From JAAYCI01 sp031549285 (GTDB lineage Bacteria > Bacillota > Clostridia > Oscillospirales > Ruminococcaceae), in the NCBI GenBank assembly GCA_031549285.1, contig JAVBPZ010000003.1, forward strand, positions 62,001 through 126,000: 64,000 nt of DNA, in the 5' to 3' direction. Position 1 is the first letter of the stretch. The number at the start of each line of letters is the position of its first letter. Both the position numbers and the translations under genes were made by a program. Below the pieces are notes generated by a model. It ran no database searches and was not told the DNA's origin. It was given only the letters and a program-made list of their open reading frames with translations. Positions 42,825 through 51,818 of the stretch are shown piece after piece.

Positions 42825-43463
42825 CTATCCATCGCCCTCCAAATATCCCGCCGGCACAATCGCCACCGCCTCCACCATCCTGTCGCGCATAATCATGCCC
42901 GCGTCGGCCTGCACGGTAAACCCGCATCCGTTGTCCGCCATCCACTGCGCCGGCGGTTTTTGCGGCATTGCCAGCTGCCCCAGCATGGACATAATCACCC
43001 CGCCATGCGTAATGCACACCGCTTCGCTTATCCCGTTTTTGGCCAGGTACTCCATCATGGTCATCAGGGCGGCGGCGGTGCGCGCGGCAAACGCGGCCCC
43101 GCTCTCTCCGCCCTCCGGCACAAACCCGCTGCCCGGGTCCAGCCATCGGGCGAACCGCTCGTCCGCCATCAGCACCTCCACCTTTTTCCCCTCAAACTCT
43201 CCAAACACATTCTCGCGCAGTTCCTCCAGCACAATCTTGTCCGGCGCCTCCGGGTACAAAATCTCGGCGGTCTGCAGCGCGCGCCGCATGGGCGACGAAA
43301 ACACCGTCCCCGCTCCGGGGTACCGGTATTGCGCCCTCAGCTCTTCCAGCTGCTGCACCCCCTCCTGGCACAGCGGAATATCCAGCCCGCCGCCCACATA
43401 TATTCCGTCCAGGTTTCCCTGGGTCAATCCGTGTCGAATCAAGTGTAGTTTATAGGTTTTCAC
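42825..43463 (-). CDS. Histidine phosphatase family protein (possible alpha-ribazole phosphatase)
   Basis: A 212-residue phosphatase of the phosphoglycerate-mutase-like superfamily. The catalytic RHG is at residues 10-12 (phospho-His11), FGEFEGK carries the acid/base Glu, SSPMRRALQTA holds the second phosphate-binding Arg, and ITHGGVI provides the second His. Position upstream of cobO suggests CobC, but the family is broad and the substrate cannot be settled by sequence alone. The start at 43463 diverges from the XRE regulator gene. Confidence 0.82.
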   Translation of the reverse strand: MKTYKLHLIRHGLTQGNLDGIYVGGGLDIPLCQEGVQQLEELRAQYRYPGAGTVFSSPMRRALQTAEILYPEAPDKIVLEELRENVFGEFEGKKVEVLMADERFARWLDPGSGFVPEGGESGAAFAARTAAALMTMMEYLAKNGISEAVCITHGGVIMSMLGQLAMPQKPPAQWMADNGCGFTVQADAGMIMRDRMVEAVAIVPAGYLEGDG

Positions 43464-43626
43464 ACGCCGCTCCTTTGAATCAAAAAAAATTTATTCTTAC
43501 CGCTCTTCCATTTCACTGCCACAACATTTGGCGACGGAGGCATTCCAAAACCGCACATGTTGCGTCCGGGCCATTTTCCGGTCATCCCATGCCCTCTACC
43601 GGTCGGTTTTTTTGACCCGCCCCATG

Positions 43627-43655
43627 TTTACAAACGGTTTTGGATAGTCTATAAT
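43627..43655 (+). promoter_or_regulatory. Promoter for the XRE regulator
   Basis: TTTACA (43627-43632), 17-base spacer, TATAAT (43650-43655). The predicted leader is about 150 nt. Confidence 0.7.
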
Positions 43656-43811
43656 TTACATTATGTAATCCCTCTTCATGAGGGATTCTCTCTGCCTTTG
43701 GGGAAAGCCAAACCGTTTGGGTGTGCCATTTTGCACGCCCCGGAAGTGGTGACCCCTGTGTACTGGGGGAATCAGGGGAACAAATACTTTCGAGGAGACG
43801 TGTATTGCGGT
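43656..43811 (+). other. Long leader of the XRE regulator with a perfect palindrome
   Basis: About 150 nt between the promoter and the start codon, part of a 348-base gap from 43464. It contains the perfect inverted repeat AATCCCTC (43667-43674) / GAGGGATT (43680-43687) with a TTCAT loop near the transcription start, plus GC-rich pairs further on (CCCCTG...CAGGGG, about 43753-43778). The palindrome may be an operator or an RNA hairpin. It matches no riboswitch I can recognise. Confidence 0.5.
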
Positions 43812-44525
43812 ATGGCGTCACAGTTTAGCCGGATCATCACCCTGCTGCGCAAAGAGCGCGGCATCACACAGAAAAAAGCCGCCGAGGAACTGGGTGTTTC
43901 TCAGGCTTTGCTCAGCCATTACGAAAAAGGCATCCGTGAGTGCGGGCTGGAGTTCGTGGTGCGGGTGGCGGATTATTACTCTGTTTCCTGCGACTACCTG
44001 CTGGGCCGCAGCGCGGACCGCAGCGGCCTCACCCTGAACGTGGACGAGATTCCCGCGCCGGACGCAAACGCCGCGAAGGACGGGCATTTCCGCGGCAGCG
44101 TGCTGCCCACCTTGAACCGCAAGCTGGTCAGCAACAGCCTGAACATCCTGTATGACAAGCTGAACGCCTGCCCGGACAAGGCGCTGGTGGGCGAGGTTTC
44201 CGCCTACCTGATGATGTCGGTATACAAAATGTTCCGTCTTTTGTACCAGTCGGTCACGAAAAACGCTGCCAGCCTGTTCCGCGTGCCGGACTCCCGCTGG
44301 CGTGGCTATTCCAGCGGCGCCATGGATGTAGCCGAGGCTAACGTCGCCGCCATCTTAAAGGGCGAGGATCTGGGCCTGGGCGCACCGCTGAAGGACCTGT
44401 CCGCCTTCTCCATGACCACCGAGAGCCTTTCGCGGGAATACCCGCTGTACGCCACCAGCCTGTTAAACCTCATCAAAACCAGCGAGGAGCGTGTCTCCCC
44501 GGAGGAAAAAAAGCCCGAAAAGTGA
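43812..44525 (+). CDS. XRE-family helix-turn-helix protein
   Basis: A 237-residue protein. Residues 1-60 are a Cro/C1-type DNA-binding domain (ITQKKAAEELGVSQALLSHYEKG contains the turn and recognition helix, then SCDYLLGR). The remaining ~175 residues are mostly helical and match no domain I recognise; they include a conserved-looking SNSLNILYDKLN segment and a Glu/Lys-rich end. ATG at 43812 starts at the domain; GAGGAG lies 14 bases upstream, which is long, and an in-frame GTG at 43800 is only 2 bases from it, so the start is uncertain. Targets unknown; autoregulation is possible. Confidence 0.8.
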   Translation: MASQFSRIITLLRKERGITQKKAAEELGVSQALLSHYEKGIRECGLEFVVRVADYYSVSCDYLLGRSADRSGLTLNVDEIPAPDANAAKDGHFRGSVLPTLNRKLVSNSLNILYDKLNACPDKALVGEVSAYLMMSVYKMFRLLYQSVTKNAASLFRVPDSRWRGYSSGAMDVAEANVAAILKGEDLGLGAPLKDLSAFSMTTESLSREYPLYATSLLNLIKTSEERVSPEEKKPEK

Positions 44526-44566
44526 TTTCGCTTTACAGCGATGCTCTGAAACTATATTGATTTCTC

Positions 44567-44596
44567 CACCACCTGCACCCACAGGTGGTGTTTTTT
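44567..44596 (+). terminator. Terminator after the XRE gene
   Basis: 9-bp stem CACCACCTG (44567-44575) with CAGGTGGTG (44582-44590), then T6. Confidence 0.9.
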
Positions 44597-44796
44597 ATCG
44601 CTTGCGTTTCCCACCTCTAACGGCGCAGCGTATCCCACACCGTATTATATCTTAACATCTCCCTGCAGCGACCGCACCGCATGGCACCATATTCTACTGG
44701 CCACACGCTACGCCAGCATACCGTACTGGCCACACCGCACTCCCGCCCCCACGTCGCCAAACCAATCACAACCTGCGCGCGGCAAGCCGCCGCCTA

Positions 44797-45801
44797 CTAA
44801 AACTGTATAAACCCAACCTTTTTATACACTTTGGATAACGTCTTGCCCGCAATACTGCCTGCCCTGCGCGCGCCATCCTCCAGCACCATCTGCAGCCAGC
44901 CCTTGTCCTGCAAAATGCGGTGGTACTCGTCCTGAATCGGCCGGAACTTTTCGATGATGCTTTCGGCCACCGCCACCTTAAAGTCCCCGTACCCCTTCCC
45001 GTCAAATTCTTTTTCTATCTCGGCGTCCCCCTTGCCGGTCATAATGCCATAAATGGTCATCAGGTTCGACACCCCCGGCTTTTCGTCACTGCGGTACACC
45101 CGCGCCTCGCTGTCGGTCACGGCGCGCTTGCATTTGCGCAGAATGGTATCCGCGTCGTCGGTCATCGAGACAAACGCGTTCAGGTTGCCGTCGGACTTGC
45201 TCATCTTCGCGGTGGGTTCCTGCAGGCTCATCACCTTGGCGCCCACCTCGGCTATCAGCGGCTCCGGCACCACAAAGGTATCAGGGTACGCCCCGTTAAA
45301 GCGCACCGCAATGTTGCGGGCCAGCTCCACGTGCTGCTTTTGGTCCACCCCCACCGGCACCAGATCGGCGTTATACAGCAAAATATCCGCCGCCATCAGC
45401 ACCGGATAGGTGAACAGCCCCCCGTTCACGTTTTCGATGTGTTTTTTACTTTTGTCCTTGAACTGGGTCATGCGGGACAGTTCCCCATACATAGTATTGC
45501 ACCCCAGTACCCAGGCCAGCTCCGCGTGCGCCGGCACCATACTTTGTATAAATACAATGCTTTTTTCGGGGTCTATGCCACTGGCAATCAGCAGCGCTGC
45601 GGCCTCCAGCGTGGCACGGCGCAGCGCCGCCGGCTCCTGCCGCACGGTAATGGCGTGCATGTTCACCACACTGTAAATACAGTCGTATTTCTCCTGCAGC
45701 GGCCCCCAGCGGCGCACCGCCCCCACATAATTTCCCAGCGTAAACGTGCCGGACGGTTGTATCCCGCTGAATACTCTTTTTTTGTTTTTCTCCTGCGCCA
45801 C
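44797..45801 (-). CDS. trpS: Tryptophanyl-tRNA synthetase
   Basis: A 334-residue class I aminoacyl-tRNA synthetase. The HIGH-like motif is TLGNYVG near the N-terminus following SGIQPSG, the tryptophan pocket includes MAADILLYNAD and VPVGVDQKQHVE, and the KMSKS loop is present. The start is GTG at 45801: AGGAGG lies 7 bases upstream. An in-frame ATG at 45819 would put that ribosome binding site inside the gene. No T-box leader; the 5' untranslated region is only about 45 nt. Confidence 0.95.
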   Translation of the reverse strand: MAQEKNKKRVFSGIQPSGTFTLGNYVGAVRRWGPLQEKYDCIYSVVNMHAITVRQEPAALRRATLEAAALLIASGIDPEKSIVFIQSMVPAHAELAWVLGCNTMYGELSRMTQFKDKSKKHIENVNGGLFTYPVLMAADILLYNADLVPVGVDQKQHVELARNIAVRFNGAYPDTFVVPEPLIAEVGAKVMSLQEPTAKMSKSDGNLNAFVSMTDDADTILRKCKRAVTDSEARVYRSDEKPGVSNLMTIYGIMTGKGDAEIEKEFDGKGYGDFKVAVAESIIEKFRPIQDEYHRILQDKGWLQMVLEDGARRAGSIAGKTLSKVYKKVGFIQF

Positions 45802-45850
45802 AGGCCTTCCTCCTACCAATAATCCCTTTTCTTCTGCAAAATCCTCTGCT

Positions 45851-45879
45851 ATTATAGCATGAACCGCACAGGCTGTACA
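45851..45879 (-). promoter_or_regulatory. Promoter for trpS
   Basis: Minus strand TGTACA (45874-45879), 17-base spacer ending in TGC, TATAAT (45851-45856), that is an extended -10. Confidence 0.65.
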
Positions 45880-46026
45880 AACCGTGCCGGCGGACTGGTT
45901 TCTTGCTATCGTTTCCTCTGTTCTCCCTCATAAATATGGTATACTATTTTCAATACAACCCTCTACCGGCCACGTCCAAAACCTGCACCCACCACCGCAA
46001 ACCCACTTTACGAACAGGAGCCTCCC

Positions 46027-46428
46027 ATGCCGCACACCCTGCCAAAAAACAAAAAATCCCCCACCGCACCACAGGTCTTTTTCCGCAAGCGGGACCTGCT
46101 GGTGTTGGGGGCGGTGTTGCTGGTGGCCGCGGTGCTGTTCCTGGCCTTCTGGCCCCGGCAAACCCCGGGCGCCGTCGCGGTGGTCACCATCGGCTATGGG
46201 GACGCGCAAACGGTACGGGAAATTCCTTTGTCCCAGGACGCTCTTATTGAAATTGACGCTGCCTTGCCGGTTCACCTGCAGGTGCAGGACGGCGCCATCC
46301 GGTTCACAGACTCTGTCTGCCCGGACCATTTGTGCGAGGACTTTGGCTGGCTGCGGCACGAGGGCGACTGGGCCGCCTGCCTGCCCGCCGGCGTCACCCT
46401 CAGCATCCGGGAAGCAAACACCGCCTGA
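46027..46428 (+). CDS. NusG domain II-containing membrane-anchored protein
   Basis: A 133-residue protein: basic N-terminus, one transmembrane helix (about residues 24-42), then a domain similar to NusG domain II (DUF1312) with DSVCPDHLCEDFGWL near residues 98-112 and a second Cys in WAACLPAG. The soluble part should be outside the membrane. Such proteins often precede heptaprenyl-synthesis or Rnf-type genes in Firmicutes, but none is adjacent here. An extended -10 (TGGTATACT, 45937-45945) lies upstream. Function unknown. Confidence 0.82.
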   Translation: MPHTLPKNKKSPTAPQVFFRKRDLLVLGAVLLVAAVLFLAFWPRQTPGAVAVVTIGYGDAQTVREIPLSQDALIEIDAALPVHLQVQDGAIRFTDSVCPDHLCEDFGWLRHEGDWAACLPAGVTLSIREANTA

Positions 46429-46502
46429 GGCGGCATAGCGGCGACCGACACAAACACAGGCCGCCCCCGCCATCTTTGCGGTCATTCTGCGCGGGGCGTC
46501 TG

Positions 46503-46787
46503 TCAGGTCTCCCGCCAGCACCCCGCTCCTTTTTGCTTTTGGTAAAACGCCCGCAGTTCTTCCTTTTCTTCTTCCGGCAGGGTATGCCACCGCACACCCT
46601 GCACCGCGCCCACCAGCCCGCACAACCGGTTATAGCACGCCGACGGGTCTATCTTCTGTATGCGCAGCCACGCCTGCCGCGGCCCCACTGCCGCCAGCTT
46701 CTCCGGCGTGTCTATGCCCACCTGCACCAGCTGCCCCGCCACCACCGCGCCAATATTCGGCAGCTTTTCCAGTTCCGCCTGTCCCAT
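46503..46787 (-). CDS. TfoX C-terminal domain protein
   Basis: A 94-residue helical protein matching the C-terminal half of TfoX/Sxy: LEKLPNIGAVVAGQLVQVGI opens a helix-hairpin-helix-like fold and DPSACYNRLCGLVGAVQG follows. Stand-alone TfoX-C proteins are common in Firmicutes and are of unknown function; a competence role should not be assumed. ATG at 46787 has GGAGG 8 bases upstream; ATG two codons earlier is too close to it. Confidence 0.82.
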   Translation of the reverse strand: MGQAELEKLPNIGAVVAGQLVQVGIDTPEKLAAVGPRQAWLRIQKIDPSACYNRLCGLVGAVQGVRWHTLPEEEKEELRAFYQKQKGAGCWRET

Positions 46788-46818
46788 ATTCATTTTCCTC
46801 CCGTTAAACATATACACA

Positions 46819-46846
46819 GCCACCCGGCGGAAACCCGCCGGGTGGC
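46819..46846. terminator. GC-rich hairpin between the ABC exporter and TfoX-C genes
   Basis: 12-bp perfect stem GCCACCCGGCGG (46819-46830) with CCGCCGGGTGGC (46835-46846). There is no good T-run on the minus strand, so it is either a weak terminator or an mRNA 3' stabiliser for the ABC operon. Confidence 0.45.
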
Positions 46847-46875
46847 CTTTTCTCTATTTCAGCATCCACACAGCC

Positions 46876-48768
46876 TTACGCCGTAATCCCGGTCTCGAAC
46901 TGGCTGTTGTACAGCTGCGCATAGAACCCGCCTGCATCCAGCAGCTCCTGGTGCTTACCGGTCTCCACAATATCGCCGTCCCGCATCACCAAAATCATGT
47001 CCGCGTCACGTATGGTAGACAACCGGTGCGCTATCACAAAGCTGGTGCGCCCCTTCATCAGGGTGGTCATCGCCTTCTGAATTGCCATCTCGGTGCGGGT
47101 ATCCACGCTGCTGGTCGCCTCGTCCAGTATCAGCACCTTTGGCTCGGACAAAATCGTCCGCGCTATGGTCAGCAGCTGCTTTTGCCCCTGGGAGATATTG
47201 CTGGCTTCCTCGTTCAGCACCATGTTATACCCATCCGGCAGCGTGCGGATAAACCGGTGCGCCTGGGCCGCCTTCGCCGCCGCAATCACTTCCTCGTCGG
47301 TCGCGTCCAGCCGCCCATAGCGGATATTCTCCATAATGGTGTCGTTGTACAGCCAGGTATCCTGCAGCACCATGCCAAACATGCTGTGCAAATCATCCCG
47401 CAGGAACTGCTTCACGTCGTACCCATCCACCAGTATCGCGCCGCTGTCCACGTCGTAAAAGCGCATCAGCAGCTTCACCATGGTGGTCTTGCCGGCGCCG
47501 GTCGGCCCCACTATCGCCACCTGCTGCCCCGGTTCCACCACCGCGGAAAAATCGTGGATGATCGTCTTGTCCGGGAAATATCCAAAGCTGACATGTGCAA
47601 AAAACACGCTGCCGGCCACGTCCTCGTCCTTCACGGGGTTGTCGGTATCCGGCACTTCCTCGGTTTCGTCCAGGAAGGCAAACACCCGCTCGGCGGCGGC
47701 CGCCGTCTGCTGCAACACGTTCGACGCATTGGCTATCTGGGTAATCGGCTGGGTAAAGTTGCGCACGTACTGGATAAACGCCTGGATGTCCCCCACCGTA
47801 ATGGCGCCAGACAGGGTAAAGAACCCGCCCATGATGCACACCAGCACATAACCAATGTTCGAAACAAAGGTCATCACCGGCATCATCATACCGCCAAAAA
47901 ACTGGCTCTTCCACGCGGCCTTGTGCAGCTTCTCGTTTATCTCTCCAAACTCTTTCACGCTTTCTTCCTCGTGGTTAAACGCTTTCACCACCAGGTGTCC
48001 GCCATACATTTCCTCCACCTGGCCGTTCGCCTCGCCCAGGTATTTTTGCTGCTGCTGGTAATACGGCTGGCTGCGCTTCACAATGAACATCACCAGCACC
48101 ATGGACAGCGGCAAAATCAGCACCGCTATCAGCGTCATCCAAACATTAATGGTCGCCATCATCACCAGCGCCCCCACCAAAGAGGTGGCCGAAGTCACCA
48201 TCTGTGGCAGGCTCTGGTTCATGCTCTGGGTCAGGGTATCCACGTCGTTGGTAATCCGGCTCAGCACCTCGCCGTGGCTCACCCGGTCGAAATACGCCAG
48301 CGGCAGCCGGTTTATTTTGGTGCTAATCTGCTCCCGCAGGGAAAAGCTCACCCTATTGGAAATCCCGGTCAGGATAAACCCCTGGATATACTGCAAAACG
48401 GCGCTGGTCACATACACGCCCACACAGGTCATCAAAATCTTCGCAATCGCGTCAAAATCAATGCCACCGGTCCCAGCAATCATCGCCAGCATCCCGCTAA
48501 ACAGTTCGTCGGTCGCCCCGGCCAAAATCTTCGGCCCCACTATGGCAAATATGGTCCCGCCTACCGCCAGCACTATGCACACAATGATTGCCGGCAGGTA
48601 CCGGCCCAGGTACCGCATCAGCTTGCCCATGGTCCCTTTAAAATCCTGCGCCTTTTCGCCGGGCATCATGCCGGCCGGCCCGCCACCGCCAAACCCGCCC
48701 ATCGGGCCCCGGCGCTGGTTTTTCGCACCTTGCTGCTGCGGCGCGGGGGAAGTGTTTTTCTCACTCAT
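46876..48768 (-). CDS. ABC exporter half-transporter, catalytically complete subunit
   Basis: A 630-residue half-transporter. A Gly/Met/Pro-rich N-terminal segment (about 1-45) precedes six membrane helices (about 55-345) and the ATPase domain (about 385-620). Walker A is GPTGAGKTT, the signature is ISQGQKQ, Walker B is LILDEATSSVD with the catalytic Glu, and the H-loop is IAHRLST. It overlaps its partner by 4 bases (ATGA). With the MarR gene upstream this is the common MarR-heterodimeric multidrug exporter arrangement. Confidence 0.93.
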   Translation of the reverse strand: MSEKNTSPAPQQQGAKNQRRGPMGGFGGGGPAGMMPGEKAQDFKGTMGKLMRYLGRYLPAIIVCIVLAVGGTIFAIVGPKILAGATDELFSGMLAMIAGTGGIDFDAIAKILMTCVGVYVTSAVLQYIQGFILTGISNRVSFSLREQISTKINRLPLAYFDRVSHGEVLSRITNDVDTLTQSMNQSLPQMVTSATSLVGALVMMATINVWMTLIAVLILPLSMVLVMFIVKRSQPYYQQQQKYLGEANGQVEEMYGGHLVVKAFNHEEESVKEFGEINEKLHKAAWKSQFFGGMMMPVMTFVSNIGYVLVCIMGGFFTLSGAITVGDIQAFIQYVRNFTQPITQIANASNVLQQTAAAAERVFAFLDETEEVPDTDNPVKDEDVAGSVFFAHVSFGYFPDKTIIHDFSAVVEPGQQVAIVGPTGAGKTTMVKLLMRFYDVDSGAILVDGYDVKQFLRDDLHSMFGMVLQDTWLYNDTIMENIRYGRLDATDEEVIAAAKAAQAHRFIRTLPDGYNMVLNEEASNISQGQKQLLTIARTILSEPKVLILDEATSSVDTRTEMAIQKAMTTLMKGRTSFVIAHRLSTIRDADMILVMRDGDIVETGKHQELLDAGGFYAQLYNSQFETGITA

Positions 48769-51053
48769 GCCAATTCCTCCTTCGACAGCTGGCTCTCCGC
48801 AATCTCGCGGTACGCCGGACAGTTTTCCAGCAATTCGCGGTGACGGCCAATGCCCACCACCTTGCCTTCGTCCATCACCACAATCTGCTCCGCATGCATG
48901 ATGGTGGACACGCGCTGCGCCACGATCATCACGGTAGAATCCTTCGTATACGGTTTCAGCGCCGTACGCAGCTTTGCGTCGGTGGCAAAATCCAGCGCTG
49001 AAAAACTGTCGTCAAATATATACACCGGCGCTTTTTTCACCAGCGCCCGCGCTATGGACAGGCGCTGCCGCTGCCCGCCGGACACGTTGGTGCCGCCCTG
49101 GCTTATCGTCGTATCAAACCCATCCTCCATCGCGTCAATGAACTCGGTCGCCTGGGCCACCTCGGCCGCCTGGCGCAGCGTATCACTGTCCGCGTCCTCC
49201 TCGCCAAACCGCAGGTTAGAGCTAATATCCCCGGAGAACAGCAGCCCCTTCTGCGGCACATACCCAATATTCTCCCGCAATTCATGCTGGGTCAAATCCC
49301 GAATATCCACCCCGTCCAGCGTCACGCTTCCCTCGGACACATCATAAAACCGGGGAATCAGGTTAATCAGGGTCGATTTCCCACTGCCGGTAGCGCCAAT
49401 AAACGCCGTGGTCTCGCCGGGTTTTGCGCTAAAGCTCACCTTCTCCAGCACGTCTTCCTCCGCGCCGGTATACCGGAACGACACATCGTGGAACGCCACT
49501 TCACCTTTCGCTTTCCCGCCCAGCGTCTTCGGCTGCTCGGGGTCGTTCACAATACTCTTGCTCACCAACACTTCGTTAATACGCTCCGCCGAAACCGACG
49601 CGCGCGGTATCATAATGAACATCATCGCAATCATCAAAAACGCCATAATGATCTGCATGGAGTACTGGATGAACGCCATCATGTCACCCACCTGCATGGC
49701 AGACTGGGATATCTGGTCCGCCCCCACCCACACAATCAGCAGCGACATCCCGTTCATCAGGAACATCATAATCGGCATCATCAGCGCAATGGCGCGCCCC
49801 ACAAACAGGCTGTTCTGGGTCAAATCCCGGTTTGCCTTTTCAAAGCGTTTTTCCTGGAAATCCTGGTTCGCGAACGCGCGCACCACCATAATGCCGGTCA
49901 GGTTCTCGCGCGACACCAGGTTCAGCCGGTCTATCAGCTTTTGCATCCGCTTAAAGCGCGGCATCACCACCACATACAGCACGCCGATGATCACCAGAAT
50001 AATCCCCACCGCCAGGCCGATAATCCAGCTCATACCCACCGATTTACGCAGCGCCATAATCACCCCGCCCACGCCCAGTATCGGCGCGTACACCAGCATA
50101 CGCATCCCCATGGTGTACAGCATCTGCACCTGGGTCACGTCGTTGGTGGTCCGGGTAATCAGGCTGGCCGTGGAAAAGCGGTCCATCTCTGCATTGGTAA
50201 ACCCGGTCACCTTGCCATACACATCCCGCCGCAAATCCCGCGCCACACCGGCGCCCATGCGGGAAAACAGGAACACCGCGCCAATGGTACACAGTACTTC
50301 TGCCAGGCTCAAGGCCAGCATCTGCAGCCCCGCCATAATGATATAGTTGGTCTGAATCTTATCGGTATCGGCGCCAAAGTTTTTATAAATCGCCTTGTCA
50401 AACACCGCCGCCACCGAGGTGGTCAGCGTCGCCGGCGTGTCCTGCGCTTTTTGAATCGCGTCGTCCAGCATCGCCTGCGGCGCGTTCTGCAGCATCGGCA
50501 TCAGCTGCTGCAGCTGCTCCAAATCAAAGTTGGCGCTCACCTCGCTGGATTCGCCCACCTGCTGCCCGCTTTGCGCCGCGGCCTCCTGCACATAGGTCAT
50601 CAGCGCATACACCCCGTGGGAAAACGCCGTCTCCGCCGCGGTCAGCTCGTCCCCTTCGGCGGTGCACACCAGCGCGTCTTTCGCCCCGGCCTCTGGAAAG
50701 GTTTTGTCCACCTGGGCACGTTCGCTGCCGGACAACTCCTCATACGGCGTATACGCCGCCGTCATGGCCGCGGCATCCTCGGCGTCCATGAACTTCTCCA
50801 GCAGCTGCATGGTGGCCGGGTCTATCACCTGTGGGGCCACCTCTTCTATACCGCTCTGCTGAATGCCTATGTTGATGATATTACTCATCACATTCGGCAG
50901 GTTCAAATCCAAAATCGCCTGTCCAAACAGCAGCACCACCGCCACCAACACCAGGCCGATGTATTTCTTCACATACCGGATCAGTTTTATCAAAACTGCC
51001 TCACTCCTTACTCTGTCTTTGTTCTTTTTGTCTGTATCCTTGCCTTTGTACAC
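48765..51053 (-). CDS. ABC exporter half-transporter, degenerate-site subunit with large extracellular insert
   Basis: A 762-residue half-transporter. The first helix (about 31-58) and second helix (about 235-260) are separated by ~170 residues of acidic, helical sequence predicted to be outside the cell, where most exporters have a short loop. In the ATPase domain Walker A is GATGSGKST and the signature is VSGGQRQ, but Walker B reads IFDDSFSALD (Asp for the catalytic Glu) and the H-loop His is Gln (VAQRVST), so this site cannot hydrolyse ATP normally. Heterodimer with the 630-residue subunit. Confidence 0.92.
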   Translation of the reverse strand: MYKGKDTDKKNKDRVRSEAVLIKLIRYVKKYIGLVLVAVVLLFGQAILDLNLPNVMSNIINIGIQQSGIEEVAPQVIDPATMQLLEKFMDAEDAAAMTAAYTPYEELSGSERAQVDKTFPEAGAKDALVCTAEGDELTAAETAFSHGVYALMTYVQEAAAQSGQQVGESSEVSANFDLEQLQQLMPMLQNAPQAMLDDAIQKAQDTPATLTTSVAAVFDKAIYKNFGADTDKIQTNYIIMAGLQMLALSLAEVLCTIGAVFLFSRMGAGVARDLRRDVYGKVTGFTNAEMDRFSTASLITRTTNDVTQVQMLYTMGMRMLVYAPILGVGGVIMALRKSVGMSWIIGLAVGIILVIIGVLYVVVMPRFKRMQKLIDRLNLVSRENLTGIMVVRAFANQDFQEKRFEKANRDLTQNSLFVGRAIALMMPIMMFLMNGMSLLIVWVGADQISQSAMQVGDMMAFIQYSMQIIMAFLMIAMMFIMIPRASVSAERINEVLVSKSIVNDPEQPKTLGGKAKGEVAFHDVSFRYTGAEEDVLEKVSFSAKPGETTAFIGATGSGKSTLINLIPRFYDVSEGSVTLDGVDIRDLTQHELRENIGYVPQKGLLFSGDISSNLRFGEEDADSDTLRQAAEVAQATEFIDAMEDGFDTTISQGGTNVSGGQRQRLSIARALVKKAPVYIFDDSFSALDFATDAKLRTALKPYTKDSTVMIVAQRVSTIMHAEQIVVMDEGKVVGIGRHRELLENCPAYREIAESQLSKEELA

Positions 51054-51234
51054 TCGCTTTATTTTTTACCTGCACACCACAACTATATATTTCGCCCAAT
51101 GCGCAAGCTGTTTTCTGTACTGATCTACTCTGCCATCTCTGCATAAATTCCATCCGTTTGCACCAGCCGTTTTTCATCCCATCCATTCCCACTCTAATAG
51201 CCTCGCATCCTCTGCGCTCCCGCCCACTGTACTT

Positions 51235-51735
51235 TCACCCGTCGTCCTGCTCTTTTCCGGCGGCGCGCACCGTGTCCAGCGCATCACTCAGTTCATGCAT
51301 CAGCCCCAGCAGCTGTGCGGCCTTTTCGTTCCCCAAAAGCTCCAGCGCCTGTTCCACCCGGCTCAAATACTCTCGCAGCGCCCGGGTCGCCACATCGTCG
51401 CCCTTATCTGTCAGCTTCAGGTAGGTTATGCGCCGGTCGCGTTTGTCCTCCACCCGGCGCAGGTACCCCTCTTCCTCCAGCAGCCCTATCTTCTGCGAAA
51501 CCGCCGGTTTCGACTGCTTCATCATATGCGCCAGATGGCTCACGTTCACCGGGTTGCCGGTGCGGGCTTCCTCGCCGTGTATCGCCCCCAGCACCGCCAG
51601 GTCGCTGCGTTTCAGCGGCGGGGTCGGGTGCAGCCCGCCCCACACCCGGTGCAGCCGGGTAATCTCGAAAAACAGCTGCGCCGCCCGGGCATACTCGCTG
51701 TTTTCAAATTCCTTGAACCCATTTCTGTCTATCAC
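51235..51735 (-). CDS. MarR family transcriptional regulator
   Basis: A 166-residue MarR protein: dimer helices at both ends, and a winged helix with VNVSHLAHMMKQSKPAVSQKIGLLEEEGYL and the wing KRDRRITYLKLTDKG. MarR proteins repress efflux genes until a ligand binds. It is the first gene of the unit with the two ABC half-transporters (181 bases away), and two 13-bp palindromes lie across its own transcription start. Confidence 0.93.
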   Translation of the reverse strand: MIDRNGFKEFENSEYARAAQLFFEITRLHRVWGGLHPTPPLKRSDLAVLGAIHGEEARTGNPVNVSHLAHMMKQSKPAVSQKIGLLEEEGYLRRVEDKRDRRITYLKLTDKGDDVATRALREYLSRVEQALELLGNEKAAQLLGLMHELSDALDTVRAAGKEQDDG

Positions 51736-51790
51736 GCGCCGTCCCCCTTCACCGAAACACGCCCTGCTCTTTCCCGCATTTTCGAACTAT

Positions 51791-51816
51791 TTAAGCAACT
51801 TAATTAACCATGTTAA
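51791..51816. promoter_or_regulatory. Two tandem palindromes, probable MarR operator
   Basis: TTAAG-CAA-CTTAA (51791-51803) and TTAAC-CAT-GTTAA (51804-51816) abut. Both are perfect 5-3-5 inverted repeats. They cover the predicted start site of the MarR promoter. Confidence 0.75.
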
Positions 51817-51818
51817 CT

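Noticed and set aside
45802..45850. T-box upstream of trpS
   Set aside because: The leader between promoter and start codon is only about 45 nt.
46503..46787. Competence regulator Sxy/TfoX
   Set aside because: Only the C-terminal TfoX domain is present, which is common in proteins with no link to competence.
46660..48843. Very long antisense open frame (over 700 codons) opposite the ABC exporter gene
   Set aside because: It mirrors a real gene in a GC-rich genome, is rich in His/Arg/Gln, and has no ribosome binding site or domain. Similar antisense frames at about 9455-11104, 22599-24473 and 49284-51146 were rejected for the same reason.
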